Shown: positions 18,595-26,194 of the stretch, one piece after another
Position numbering within the stretch: the stretch's first letter is position 1
How the letters are laid out: each line of letters starts with the position of its first letter
Assembly: GCA_948847595.1 (NCBI GenBank)
Contig: CAQOGY010000001.1
Coordinates: 124,001-188,000 of the forward strand
Source: an uncultured Bacteroides sp.
GTDB lineage: Bacteria; Bacteroidota; Bacteroidia; Bacteroidales; Bacteroidaceae
Reading direction: 5' to 3'
Length of the DNA: 64,000 nucleotides
Program-made: the position numbers and the translations under genes
The notes under the pieces: generated by a model
The model's database searches: none
Told to the model about the DNA's origin: nothing
Seen by the model: only the letters and a program-made list of their open reading frames with translations

Positions 18595-18996
18595 ATGGGA
18601 AAAAAGAAAGAATACAAAGAAGCTAACCGCCGGTTTCTGAAAAGATTGGCTTCTCAGGAAGGTGTTTTTGCATTGCCGGGCGGTATCTATTATAAAGTGT
18701 TGGAGACTGGTGAAGGAACGATTTCTCCCGGTGCGCGGAGTATTGTCACCGTGCATTATACGGGAAGTCTGATTGACGGCCGGATATTTGATAATTCTTA
18801 TGAACGCAATTGCCCGGATGCCTTGCGGCTTAGTGATGTGATAGAAGGTTGGCAGGTGGCACTTCAAAAAATGCACGTTGGCGATAAATGGATTATTTAT
18901 ATACCTTATACACTGGGATACGGTAATAAGAATACTGATTCTATACCGGCTTACTCAACATTGGTATTCGAAGTGAAACTATTGGCTGTTGCATAA
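18595..18996 (+). CDS. FKBP-type peptidyl-prolyl cis-trans isomerase
   Basis: Proline isomerase/chaperone of 133 residues. Start set at the ATG giving MGKKKEYKEANRRF, downstream of the promoter. A short basic helix (1-25) precedes a complete FKBP domain (about 45-133) with VTVHYTGSLIDGRIFDNSY, a VIEGWQVALQKMHVGD segment and IPAYSTLVFEVKLL. There is no signal peptide in this version, so it is probably cytoplasmic, unlike many Bacteroides FKBP lipoproteins. Confidence 0.9.
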   Translation: MGKKKEYKEANRRFLKRLASQEGVFALPGGIYYKVLETGEGTISPGARSIVTVHYTGSLIDGRIFDNSYERNCPDALRLSDVIEGWQVALQKMHVGDKWIIYIPYTLGYGNKNTDSIPAYSTLVFEVKLLAVA

Positions 18997-19014
18997 AGAC
19001 AAGGCTTTTGATTG

Positions 19015-19413
19015 TCAGAGACAAGGATATCTTTCCTTCAGCTTTTTCATAAAGGATTTGCTTACTTGCAGGGATTCCGAGTTACTGAAGGGAGGAAGTA
19101 GCAGGCAATTATTATCTTCAATAGATGCCAGATAAGTGATATTGATAATATAAGACTGGCTGATCTGAATCAGATAAGGATGCAAACTCAGTATTTTCTG
19201 TGAGTTTGTATTTCTCTTCAATATTAAGGTATGCTTATTATACAATACAACTTCCCACAATTTACTTTTGGAGTTATAACGGAAATAACCGATTTCTTCA
19301 AAATGAACCACTTGTAAATTTCCGGTAATAGTAGTGTATAAAAAAATGTTTTTCTGATTCTTCTCGATGATTGTATGATTACAATGTTCGATGTGTGTCT
19401 CTTGGTTGTCCAT
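19015..19413 (-). CDS. LytTR-domain DNA-binding protein without receiver
   Basis: Transcription factor of 132 residues whose C-terminal 100 residues match the LytTR DNA-binding fold (VHFEEIGYFRYNSK, LHPYLIQISQSYIINITYL, VSKSFMKKLKERYP). No receiver or membrane domain is present, so it would be constitutively active or controlled by expression or a partner. It has its own TACCTTTG promoter. Targets unknown. The region is more AT-rich than its neighbours. Confidence 0.82.
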   Translation of the reverse strand: MDNQETHIEHCNHTIIEKNQKNIFLYTTITGNLQVVHFEEIGYFRYNSKSKLWEVVLYNKHTLILKRNTNSQKILSLHPYLIQISQSYIINITYLASIEDNNCLLLPPFSNSESLQVSKSFMKKLKERYPCL

Positions 19414-19459
19414 GTGATTAGTTTGTCTATATAACTTATGTCATACGTTTGTTTTCAGC

Positions 19460-19467
19460 CAAAGGTA
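19460..19467 (-). promoter_or_regulatory. -7 element for the LytTR gene
   Basis: Minus-strand TACCTTTG, an exact TAnnTTTG match, 46 bases before the ATG. Confidence 0.5.
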
Positions 19468-19493
19468 GAGTTTTACTTTTAATCATAAAAATA

Positions 19494-19526
19494 AAAAGTG
19501 TCTCATTTCTGAAATGAGACACTTTT
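19494..19526 (-). terminator. Intrinsic terminator of the AraC-type gene
   Basis: Near-perfect 15-bp stem (19494-19508 with 19512-19526, core AGTGTCTCATTT) around a 3-base loop, followed on the minus strand by a TTTTTATTTTTA tail. It lies about 35 bases after the stop codon at 19561. Confidence 0.85.
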
Positions 19527-19560
19527 ACATAGTGGTATTGGCAGTATTTAAAATGAGTTT

Positions 19561-20661
19561 TTATTCTTCATTGTTCTGATTTTCAAGGAACTGACTGGGT
19601 GACACACCATACTTGTCGGAAAAGTTCCGATAGAAAGTTGCCCGTGAACTAAAACCGGATGCGAACATTAATTCTTTCATGCTTTTTCCCGGATTCTCGA
19701 CTGCTAACCGTTTGAAATATTCCAGGCGGTTACAATTTATATATTCACGGAAACCGCTAAAACCCTGACTTTTGATTGCCATCGAAATATCATGTTCTTT
19801 TTTGTTTAAGGATTTTGCTAAATCTTTCATGTTATACAGTTGGTCTGTATAAGGATGCTTTTCTTTAAGATAGGTTTCAATAGTTGAGAAGAGTGGGAGA
19901 GACTGAGGTGAGTTTTCTATGTGCGGCATCTCTTTTTCTGTGCTATATACCATACTGATATGATCCGAGAATGGATTCTCATGTCGTAAATATAGTACTG
20001 AAAATAAAACGGTGAAAACAATTGCCGTTATGCCGAATAAATTGAATATAAATTCGTTGATACTCAACGTAAACAGAGTGTATATTCCTAAAAACAAGAA
20101 CAGGAAACCTATGAATAAGTGCATATTCTTATTTATTCTGCGATAGGTCTTAGTGCTGAATATTGCATAAATAAGAATAAAGAGGGGCGTTAAAACAGAA
20201 AGTAAGAATATGCAAATCCTAAGTTTGACATCCGTATTGTTTATATTCGGTATTATTTCATTCAATGAATAAATAGGAGTTATGACACCGTTGAACCCTA
20301 AATAACAGATCCCTACGGTTATTGTAATGATAGGTGGCAATAGGAATGTAAATATTCTGAAGTGGTTAAGATGCCCCGGAGATAGTGAAGCAATGGGGAA
20401 TAGTGCGACAATATTGGCTAAAGCATACCATTTGAGCATCTTTTCGATGTTAAGCAGATCGATGAAATTATATTCCGGAGTATCTGTAACAATTGTCAGC
20501 CATCCGATATTTTCCCATGAAAACATAAGCCCTATACACGCTGCTATAATTCCCCAATATAATTTCGGGTAATTGTCTTTAGCCCGGAAAATAAGAATAA
20601 TTCCTGATATCAGTGCAATCAAATCAAGTGTGAGTTCAATTGATAAATGTAGTATTCCCAT
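19561..20661 (-). CDS. Membrane-anchored AraC-family transcriptional regulator
   Basis: 366 residues: about six to seven hydrophobic segments in residues 1-215, then a cytoplasmic linker and a C-terminal AraC double helix-turn-helix (about 255-360: MKDLAKSLNKKEHDISMAIK, GFSSRATFYRNFSDKYGVSPSQF). Membrane-bound AraC proteins of this kind occur throughout Bacteroidota; the sensed signal is unknown. It is monocistronic, with its own promoter and a strong terminator. Confidence 0.87.
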   Translation of the reverse strand: MGILHLSIELTLDLIALISGIILIFRAKDNYPKLYWGIIAACIGLMFSWENIGWLTIVTDTPEYNFIDLLNIEKMLKWYALANIVALFPIASLSPGHLNHFRIFTFLLPPIITITVGICYLGFNGVITPIYSLNEIIPNINNTDVKLRICIFLLSVLTPLFILIYAIFSTKTYRRINKNMHLFIGFLFLFLGIYTLFTLSINEFIFNLFGITAIVFTVLFSVLYLRHENPFSDHISMVYSTEKEMPHIENSPQSLPLFSTIETYLKEKHPYTDQLYNMKDLAKSLNKKEHDISMAIKSQGFSGFREYINCNRLEYFKRLAVENPGKSMKELMFASGFSSRATFYRNFSDKYGVSPSQFLENQNNEE

Positions 20662-20715
20662 GTTTATATGACGTGTTTCTAATTTTCCCTTATTTTAATT
20701 GAAAAGTCAATGAAA

Positions 20716-20723
20716 CAAAGATA
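20716..20723 (-). promoter_or_regulatory. -7 element for the membrane AraC gene
   Basis: Minus-strand TATCTTTG, an exact TAnnTTTG match, about 54 bases before the ATG. Confidence 0.5.
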
Positions 20724-20787
20724 AGTAATTTAGTCATATCAGACAATAGGAAAAATGTCTTTGAGTATTTATTATACCTATATATAT

Positions 20788-21141
20788 TTATTTTTCTTTC
20801 AGAGATTCATTTTCTGCCAATTCTTTGATCTCTTTATTCAGAAAAACAGAAAGCACAGTTCTTACCACAACTACTCCGCCTAAGATTGCCAATTCATCTA
20901 AAGCCGGATCAACCACAGTTTTCAGTATATCGGATGCAATCAGAAACTCCAGACCAAGTAAAAGATAACTGCCGAAATCAGCTCTGAGCTGCCGGATGTT
21001 ATTGATGGTATATGTTCCGTTGAACCGTTTTATTTCATTGCGCATGAAAGCGATGAAGCCGACGAGTACTCCATAGGTGACGATCAGCAGGCTTATAACG
21101 CTGATGATAGTAGCAAGCATATTCAAGAAAGTCAGTAGCAT
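20788..21141 (-). CDS. DUF1622 family membrane protein
   Basis: 117 residues with two to three hydrophobic helices (about 5-33, 60-75, 84-101) and the family pattern RADFGSYLLLGLEFLIASDILKT. DUF1622 proteins are small inner-membrane proteins of unknown function. The tail is acidic and lysine-rich. No operon partner is evident. Confidence 0.8.
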   Translation of the reverse strand: MLLTFLNMLATIISVISLLIVTYGVLVGFIAFMRNEIKRFNGTYTINNIRQLRADFGSYLLLGLEFLIASDILKTVVDPALDELAILGGVVVVRTVLSVFLNKEIKELAENESLKEK

Positions 21142-21281
21142 TGTGTATAATATTAGGGATATAAAATATAAACAAATAAAGTGATATAATGGTTCTTGTA
21201 TTTAATAGTAATGAATGGAAGTTGCTAATAATGCTCTGTTTATGTGCAAAAAAGATATATAGGTGAATTGGCAAAATGAAA

Positions 21282-21440
21282 TCAGTTCTTCGATTTGCCC
21301 TCTCTTATAGTTTTCTGTTGATCCAAGCGTTCTTGCTGCTTCTTTTTTTCTTCTAACGATGCAGACTGCTTGCTCCAAAAGGCTATTGATTGGCGAGTAC
21401 GCTCTATCCATAGCTTGTGAAATTCATTGATATACTCCAT
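21282..21440 (-). CDS. Small charged 52-residue ORF, unknown
   Basis: Not recognised. The frame starts MEYINEFHKLWIERTRQ and ends IREGKSKN, is rich in Lys, Glu and Gln, and is probably one long helix. A purine-rich AAAGAAG lies just upstream of the ATG, which favours this frame over the overlapping 69-residue frame at 21202-21411, which has no ribosome site. It lies 81 bases downstream of the MNT gene, where a HEPN partner would be expected, but it has no visible HEPN motif. Confidence 0.4.
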   Translation of the reverse strand: MEYINEFHKLWIERTRQSIAFWSKQSASLEEKKKQQERLDQQKTIREGKSKN

Positions 21441-21521
21441 ACTTCTTTTTAATTACGATCCATTGTATCCGTCATACCATATGAGTTAGTGCTACGCTAT
21501 CTCTATAATTTCTTTGTTAAA

Positions 21522-21821
21522 TCATCCATAAATTAAAGTTTTAGTTGTATCCACATTCTTCTTCAAATATGGGTTCTTAATAGTTTGTTCTTCCAGTAAA
21601 TCTACTTTTCTGTCAAATAAATTTTCTAAGGCATATTTAAAGTCGAAGAAATTATCAAAGTAATCACTTACTTCTGCTTTGTTGAAATCGACAACAAAAT
21701 CAATATCACTGTTGTCATTAAAGCGACTCGTAAGAACAGAACCGAAGACAAATAATTTATGCACCTTATGCTTTTTGCATAGGTCAATAATCTTTAGGAT
21801 ATTGTTTTCAATCAACTTCAT
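21522..21821 (-). CDS. MNT-type minimal nucleotidyltransferase
   Basis: 99 residues with the nucleotidyltransferase signature GSVLTSRFNDNSDIDFVVDF (GS followed by DxD), the fold of MNT antitoxins in HEPN/MNT toxin-antitoxin modules, which AMPylate and silence a HEPN RNase. Start set at the ATG after AAGGAG; the upstream in-frame ATG lies at the expected transcription start and is disfavoured. No complete HEPN gene follows, so this is an orphan antitoxin-like gene or one half of a decayed module. It is AT-rich, consistent with acquisition. Confidence 0.85.
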   Translation of the reverse strand: MKLIENNILKIIDLCKKHKVHKLFVFGSVLTSRFNDNSDIDFVVDFNKAEVSDYFDNFFDFKYALENLFDRKVDLLEEQTIKNPYLKKNVDTTKTLIYG

Positions 21822-21841
21822 AGGTTTATCTCCTTTCATTG

Positions 21842-21849
21842 CAAAGATA
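21842..21849 (-). promoter_or_regulatory. -7 element for the MNT gene
   Basis: Minus-strand TATCTTTG, an exact TAnnTTTG match, 21 bases before the ATG at 21821. It places the transcript start next to the upstream ATG and so supports the shorter protein. Confidence 0.5.
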
Positions 21850-21989
21850 ATTAATAACTCTTACTTTAACAAGGACTCATGAAGGATAGTTATATTTATG
21901 CTCAATATTTTGTATGGTAGATGAAGTTTAATTAAAAAGTTTGGAAAGAAGGATATATCAAGTACTTGATATAAGAGATGTAAAAATAA

Positions 21990-22022
21990 AAATCCCCATA
22001 ACCTTTTAGGTTACAGGGATTT
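21990..22022 (-). terminator. Intrinsic terminator of the NifU-like/GGGtGRT operon
   Basis: Hairpin with arms 21990-22004 and 22008-22022 (7 bp, a 2-base internal mismatch, 6 bp, 3-base loop), followed on the minus strand by TTATTTTTA. It lies 22 bases after the GGGtGRT stop codon. Confidence 0.8.
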
Positions 22023-22043
22023 AATATGTCGTAATCGTTATAA

Positions 22044-23054
22044 TTACTTAGCTAAAGCCTGAGCTACGTCAACAGCACAAGCTACAGTACAACCTACCAT
22101 CGGGTTGTTACCAATTCCCAAGAATCCCATCATTTCTACGTGAGCAGGAACAGATGAAGAACCGGCGAACTGAGCGTCTGAGTGCATACGACCCATAGTA
22201 TCAGTCATACCATAAGAAGCAGGACCAGCCGCCATGTTGTCCGGGTGAAGAGTACGACCTGTACCACCACCTGAAGCTACTGAGAAATAAGGTTTGCCAG
22301 CAAGAACACGTTCTTTCTTGTAGGTACCGGCAACCGGGTGTTGGAAACGGGTCGGGTTAGTAGAGTTACCTGTAATAGATACGTCTACACCTTCTTTCCA
22401 CATGATAGCTACACCTTCGCGAACGTCGTCAGCACCGTAGCATTTTACTTTTGCACGAGGACCGTCAGAGTAAGCGATTTCGCGAACAACTTTCAGTTCA
22501 CCGGTAAAGTAATCGAATTGAGTCTGAACGTAAGTAAAGCCGTTGATACGAGAGATGATCTGAGCAGCGTCTTTTCCAAGACCGTTCAGGATGCAACGCA
22601 ACGGTTCTTTACGTACTTTGTCTGCTTTTGCGGCAATTTTGATAGCACCTTCGGCAGCAGCGAAAGATTCGTGACCTGCCAGGAATGCGAAACATTTAGT
22701 TTCTTCGCGCAGCAACATAGCAGCCAAGTTACCGTGACCGATACCAACCTTACGGTCGTCAGCTACAGAACCTGGGATACAGAATGCTTGCAGGCCGATA
22801 CCGATAGCTTCAGCAGCTTCAGCAGCGTTGGTGCAACCTTTCTTAATAGCGATAGCGCTACCTACAACATACGCCCATTTTGCATTTTCGAAGCAGATAG
22901 GCTGAGTTTCTTCACACGTTTTATAAGGATCAAGTCCATGAGCTTCACAGATAGCGTTAGCTTCTTCGATATCTTTGATGCCGTTAGCGTTCAAAGCAGC
23001 GATAATCTGCTTGATACGACGGTCTTGGCTTTCGAATTTTACTTCTCTAATCAT
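22044..23054 (-). CDS. GGGtGRT family protein
   Basis: 336 residues of an uncharacterised family named after its glycine motif, here GGGTGRT at residues 262-268. The start is the ATG behind a strong AAGGAGG site (MIREVKFESQ); the longer frame is not needed. Many cysteines (for example in CETQPICFEN) and partnership with a NifU-like scaffold protein 19 bases upstream suggest a role in iron-sulfur or related metabolism, but no activity is established. Codon use is strongly biased, as in highly expressed genes. Confidence 0.88.
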   Translation of the reverse strand: MIREVKFESQDRRIKQIIAALNANGIKDIEEANAICEAHGLDPYKTCEETQPICFENAKWAYVVGSAIAIKKGCTNAAEAAEAIGIGLQAFCIPGSVADDRKVGIGHGNLAAMLLREETKCFAFLAGHESFAAAEGAIKIAAKADKVRKEPLRCILNGLGKDAAQIISRINGFTYVQTQFDYFTGELKVVREIAYSDGPRAKVKCYGADDVREGVAIMWKEGVDVSITGNSTNPTRFQHPVAGTYKKERVLAGKPYFSVASGGGTGRTLHPDNMAAGPASYGMTDTMGRMHSDAQFAGSSSVPAHVEMMGFLGIGNNPMVGCTVACAVDVAQALAK

Positions 23055-23073
23055 AGTTTCTTTCCTCCTTATA

Positions 23074-23775
23074 TTATTCGTGACGTGGATCAATAGATTT
23101 AACTGCTCCCTGTTCTGCTGTTACGCGACCATAAGTACCTGTAACTTTCTTCAATGCTTCGTTAGCATCAGTACCTTTTTTGATTTCGTCCATGAACTTA
23201 CCCATGTGTACGAATTCGTATCCGCAGATTTCGTCGTTCTTGTCCAAGAAGATTTGTTTGATATAACCTTCTGCCATTTCAAGGTAACGGGGGCCTTTTG
23301 CCAAAGTACCATAAAGAGTACCTACCTGGCTACGCAGACCTTTACCCAAGTCTTCCAAACCTGCACCGATGATCAAACCACCTTCAGAGAAAGCCGATTG
23401 GGTACGTCCGTAAACGATTTGCAGGAACAGTTCGCGCATAGCTGTGTTGATAGCGTCGCAAACAAGGTCAGTGTTCAGTGCTTCAAGAACTGTTTTACCC
23501 GGAAGGATTTCAGAAGCCATAGCAGCCGAGTGAGTCATACCGGAGCAACCGATTGTTTCGATCAAAGCTTCCTGGATAATACCTTCTTTAACGTTCAGTG
23601 TCAGTTTACAAGCACCTTGTTGAGGAGCGCACCAACCGATACCGTGTGTCAAACCAGAAATATCAACGATTTCTTTAGATTTTACCCATTTGCCTTCTTC
23701 GGGTATGGGAGCCGGTCCGTGGTTAGGACCCTTCTTTACAACACACATGTGTTCCACTTCGTGTGAATAAGTCAT
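23074..23775 (-). CDS. NifU-like iron-sulfur cluster scaffold protein
   Basis: 233 residues resembling the NifU/IscU N-terminal scaffold. Possible cluster-binding cysteines are Cys49, Cys56, Cys77 (ETIGCSGMTHSAAM) and Cys106 (TDLVCDAIN). It is cytoplasmic with no signal peptide. It is the first gene of a two-gene operon with the GGGtGRT protein, has an ideal Bacteroides promoter and shows the codon bias of a highly expressed gene. The C-terminal 80 residues extend beyond a canonical scaffold and are unassigned. Confidence 0.85.
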   Translation of the reverse strand: MTYSHEVEHMCVVKKGPNHGPAPIPEEGKWVKSKEIVDISGLTHGIGWCAPQQGACKLTLNVKEGIIQEALIETIGCSGMTHSAAMASEILPGKTVLEALNTDLVCDAINTAMRELFLQIVYGRTQSAFSEGGLIIGAGLEDLGKGLRSQVGTLYGTLAKGPRYLEMAEGYIKQIFLDKNDEICGYEFVHMGKFMDEIKKGTDANEALKKVTGTYGRVTAEQGAVKSIDPRHE

Positions 23776-23838
23776 AATTAGCTCTTTTTTTTAGTGATAT
23801 AATTAAAAATACGTAGTCACGATTCTCTAAATCGCCCA

Positions 23839-23869
23839 CAAAGGTAGTCGATTTATTTGTTTCTGCAAA
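23839..23869 (-). promoter_or_regulatory. Promoter of the NifU-like/GGGtGRT operon
   Basis: On the minus strand, a -33 TTTG (23866-23869) is followed after 19 bases by TACCTTTG (23839-23846), an ideal Bacteroides promoter. The leader to the ATG is about 57 bases. Confidence 0.75.
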
Positions 23870-24013
23870 TCGCCTTTTATTACTTTTTTGTGAAAAGTGA
23901 CAATTCAGTTTACGTTTTTTCGCAGTTTGTAAAGTCGGGATTGCATTTGCGGAAGATTGAGGATGGACGAACTATCTATTTGTTGCTTTGTTATTAGTAG
24001 AAAACCAAAATTT

Positions 24014-24418
24014 ATGGAACTGAACCAAATAGATATACATTATTTAATTGCGGCAATTTGCGTTATTTCATCTGCGCTTATTTTTTATTCGATTGGTGTT
24101 TGGGGAGAACGTCTCCAAAAGAAATTGAAGTTTTGGCATATTATTTTCTTTCTTCTCGGTCTGATAGCCGATGCGGTTGGCACGAGCCTGATGGAACATA
24201 TTGCAGAGTTGACTCATTTGCATGACGAGATTCATACAGTGACGGGTACGATTGCCATTCTTCTTATGTTTGTACATGCTTCATGGGCGATATGGACTTA
24301 CGTGAAGGGGTCGGCACAGGCGAAACGGCATTTTAACCGTTTCAGCATTGTGGTTTGGTGCATCTGGCTTATACCTTATTTTATAGGTATGTATTTGGGG
24401 ATGCGTTTACATGCATGA
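24014..24418 (+). CDS. HsmA-like four-helix membrane protein
   Basis: 134 residues with four hydrophobic helices (about 9-28, 39-57, 73-95, 107-128). The pattern of TSLMEHIAEL and a WAIWTYVKGS segment matches the HsmA/TIGR03987 family. HsmA was named for resistance-related roles in other bacteria, but its function here is unproven. The start is the ATG giving MELNQIDIHYL; upstream starts at 23957 or 23963 would add about 17-19 residues without homology. Confidence 0.75.
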   Translation: MELNQIDIHYLIAAICVISSALIFYSIGVWGERLQKKLKFWHIIFFLLGLIADAVGTSLMEHIAELTHLHDEIHTVTGTIAILLMFVHASWAIWTYVKGSAQAKRHFNRFSIVVWCIWLIPYFIGMYLGMRLHA

Positions 24419-24470
24419 TAAGCGGTCTGAATAGAGTCTGGTATTCATAAACATTTTACTTTATACTTGT

Positions 24471-24558
24471 CGGCCGGCTATAGTTGTCCTATTAGCCAAC
24501 TATAGCCGGCTAATTAGCTGACTAGAGTTGGCTAGGTGGTCAACTGGAGTCGGCTACT
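24471..24558. repeat. 22-bp tandem repeat array of near-palindromic units
   Basis: Four 22-base units start at 24471, 24493, 24515 and 24537. Each resembles TAGCCGACTATAGTCGGCTA. The first two also form a perfect 14-bp inverted repeat (24473-24486 with 24497-24510, core GCCGGCTATAGTTG). Unit length is exact while sequence drifts. Confidence 0.8.
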
Positions 24559-24809
24559 ATTGAACAAACATTTTTTATTCGGAATATATACACTATTTGT
24601 CTGTTCCTATAATATAGCCAATATTAGTTCTCACTATATTGTAAGATTGGAAAATACATATCTTGTGAAGGGTGTGAATAGAGGTGAATACGGTGTTTTA
24701 TATGAATTGTTCACCGGAAATGTCTGTAAATGAGATGATAAGATTCGTGTGAAGAAGGTGGAGGACTGATAATGAAATTAAGATTGGTAAGATTGTAGAA
24801 GGATTGTTA

Positions 24810-24838
24810 TTGGATGTAGAATAAAATTCGTAGCTTTG
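24810..24838 (+). promoter_or_regulatory. Promoter of the DMP19 gene
   Basis: TTGG (24810-24813) resembles the -33 element and TAGCTTTG (24831-24838) matches TAnnTTTG; the ATG is 25 bases further. Confidence 0.6.
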
Positions 24839-24862
24839 CTGCATCATTTATAAAAAAAGATT

Positions 24863-25363
24863 ATGATCGAAGTTGTAGAATCAGCTTTACAAAAGGCTGC
24901 GGGTGAAGGAATGGATGAATTTATCCAGGCGTTTACAGATAAATATAAAGAGGTGATCGGTGGCGAACTGACTGCGGAGACGATGCCTTTATTGACAGGA
25001 GAACAACATTCTTTGCTGGCTTATCAGATATTTCGTGATGAGGTGATGGCAGGGGGATTCTGCCAGTTGATTCAGAACGGTTATGGCGGATATATCTTTG
25101 ATAATCCGTTTGCTAAAGTAATGCGTTTGTGGGGAGTGGATGAATTCTCGAAGCTAATCTATAAAGCAAAGAAGATATTTGATGCCAACCGGAAAGACTT
25201 GGAGAAGGAACGGACGGATGATGAATTCATGGCTATGTATGAGCAATACGAAGCTTTTGATGACTTGGAAGAGGCTTATTTAGAGATGGAAGAGCAGATT
25301 ACGGCAGTGATTGCAAGTTATGTAGATGACCATTTGGAACTTTTTGCAAAAATAATAAAGTAG
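24863..25363 (+). CDS. DMP19 family protein (DUF4375)
   Basis: 166-residue acidic cytoplasmic protein. The central part (LLAYQIFRDEVMAGGFCQLIQNGYG) is the signature of the DMP19/DUF4375 family, named after a Neisseria DNA-mimic protein. A DNA-mimic role in Bacteroides is only inference; the high Asp/Glu content is compatible. It has its own promoter, 76 bases ahead of the NigD-smpB-metH operon. Confidence 0.82.
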   Translation: MIEVVESALQKAAGEGMDEFIQAFTDKYKEVIGGELTAETMPLLTGEQHSLLAYQIFRDEVMAGGFCQLIQNGYGGYIFDNPFAKVMRLWGVDEFSKLIYKAKKIFDANRKDLEKERTDDEFMAMYEQYEAFDDLEEAYLEMEEQITAVIASYVDDHLELFAKIIK

Positions 25364-25416
25364 CGGATGCAGTATTTTTTAAGTATCTGCATTTATTAAT
25401 TGTGAATTAGAATTTA

Positions 25417-25424
25417 TATCTTTG
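25417..25424 (+). promoter_or_regulatory. -7 element for the NigD-YIP1-smpB-metH operon
   Basis: TATCTTTG, an exact TAnnTTTG match. It overlaps a TTG that would otherwise open the NigD frame, so the ATG at 25440 or 25446 must be used. Confidence 0.55.
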
Positions 25425-25439
25425 CAAAATCTAAAAAAT

Positions 25440-26192
25440 ATGTTTATGAAACAGATGAAATTTTTCTTGGTAGCTTTGATGGCTGTGGTGATGGGTATGT
25501 CGGTTACTTCTTGTATGAATGGGGATGATAATGGACCGCAAACTTTAAGTGTCATAGCTAGGTTAGACTATTACAATAGTAGCTTTAAAATGATGGATGG
25601 GACTAAGTTGGTACCTACAGATCCGAGTAGTATTATGCTTTTAAATTCAGGCATGTATATTGTTAATGGTCAATATAATCAGGAAGATGTGAATGTAAGT
25701 ACTGCTTCTATAACTTTGACTTTGACTTCTACTCCCACTAAAATTGATGGAGCAGCTGTAACTAGTATGGAGCAAACGCCGGATGCCGCAATTTATGCTT
25801 TAGATTATCAAAATGTATATCCTTTCTTGTTCGATAAAAATACATTGATTGTACCAGCTATGATTTGGAGTAAGGGCACAACCAATGCCGAAGTCGCTGA
25901 GGATGTTAAAAAACATACTGTATATATAACCTATGATGAGATTAAAGAAGGGGATACAGAATTGGTTTTAAATTTGAGTGATGTTATATCTGAAGATAAA
26001 ACAGAAAAACGTGCAGTGTTAACTATAGTACATCAGTCTTATGACTTGACCTCTGTTATATCTCAATTTGATGGAAAATTAAAGAAAATAACGATAAAGG
26101 CTAAGGTAAATGGTGAAAATAATAAGTTGGATGATGCAAATTATACCAAGGATGGAAAATTTGAAATAGATTATTCAAAGATTACGCAGTAA
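25440..26192 (+). CDS. NigD-like lipoprotein
   Basis: About 250 residues. A lipoprotein signal ends in VTSCMNGDD, followed by a beta-rich NigD-type body typical of Bacteroides surface proteins that accompany bacteriocin or surface-antigen loci. The actual role is unknown. Third codon positions are clearly more AT-rich than in smpB and metH, so this gene may be a recent or fast-evolving insertion at the head of a housekeeping operon. The YIP1-like gene begins 2 bases after the stop. Confidence 0.75.
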   Translation: MFMKQMKFFLVALMAVVMGMSVTSCMNGDDNGPQTLSVIARLDYYNSSFKMMDGTKLVPTDPSSIMLLNSGMYIVNGQYNQEDVNVSTASITLTLTSTPTKIDGAAVTSMEQTPDAAIYALDYQNVYPFLFDKNTLIVPAMIWSKGTTNAEVAEDVKKHTVYITYDEIKEGDTELVLNLSDVISEDKTEKRAVLTIVHQSYDLTSVISQFDGKLKKITIKAKVNGENNKLDDANYTKDGKFEIDYSKITQ

Positions 26193-26194
26193 CA

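Larger units (their letters stand above)
24419..24862. other. 444-base intergenic region with a palindromic 22-bp repeat array
   Basis: No gene accepted. It contains the array at 24471-24558 and the DMP19 promoter at its right end. A 65-codon frame at 24536-24733 starts with a GTG inside the array and has no ribosome site or family signature. Confidence 0.6.

Noticed and set aside
21202..21411. 69-codon frame on the minus strand
   Set aside because: Overlaps the better-supported 52-codon ORF, lacks a ribosome site and starts internally.
22338..23766. Long open frames on the plus strand opposite the GGGtGRT and NifU-like genes
   Set aside because: They are by-products of strong codon bias on the minus strand; their translations are Ser/Thr/Phe/Cys-rich and lack domains and ribosome sites.
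24471..24558. CRISPR-like array
   Set aside because: Units follow one another directly with no unique spacers, and no cas genes are present.
24536..24733. 65-codon frame on the plus strand
   Set aside because: Starts with GTG inside the repeat array, no ribosome site, no recognisable motif.
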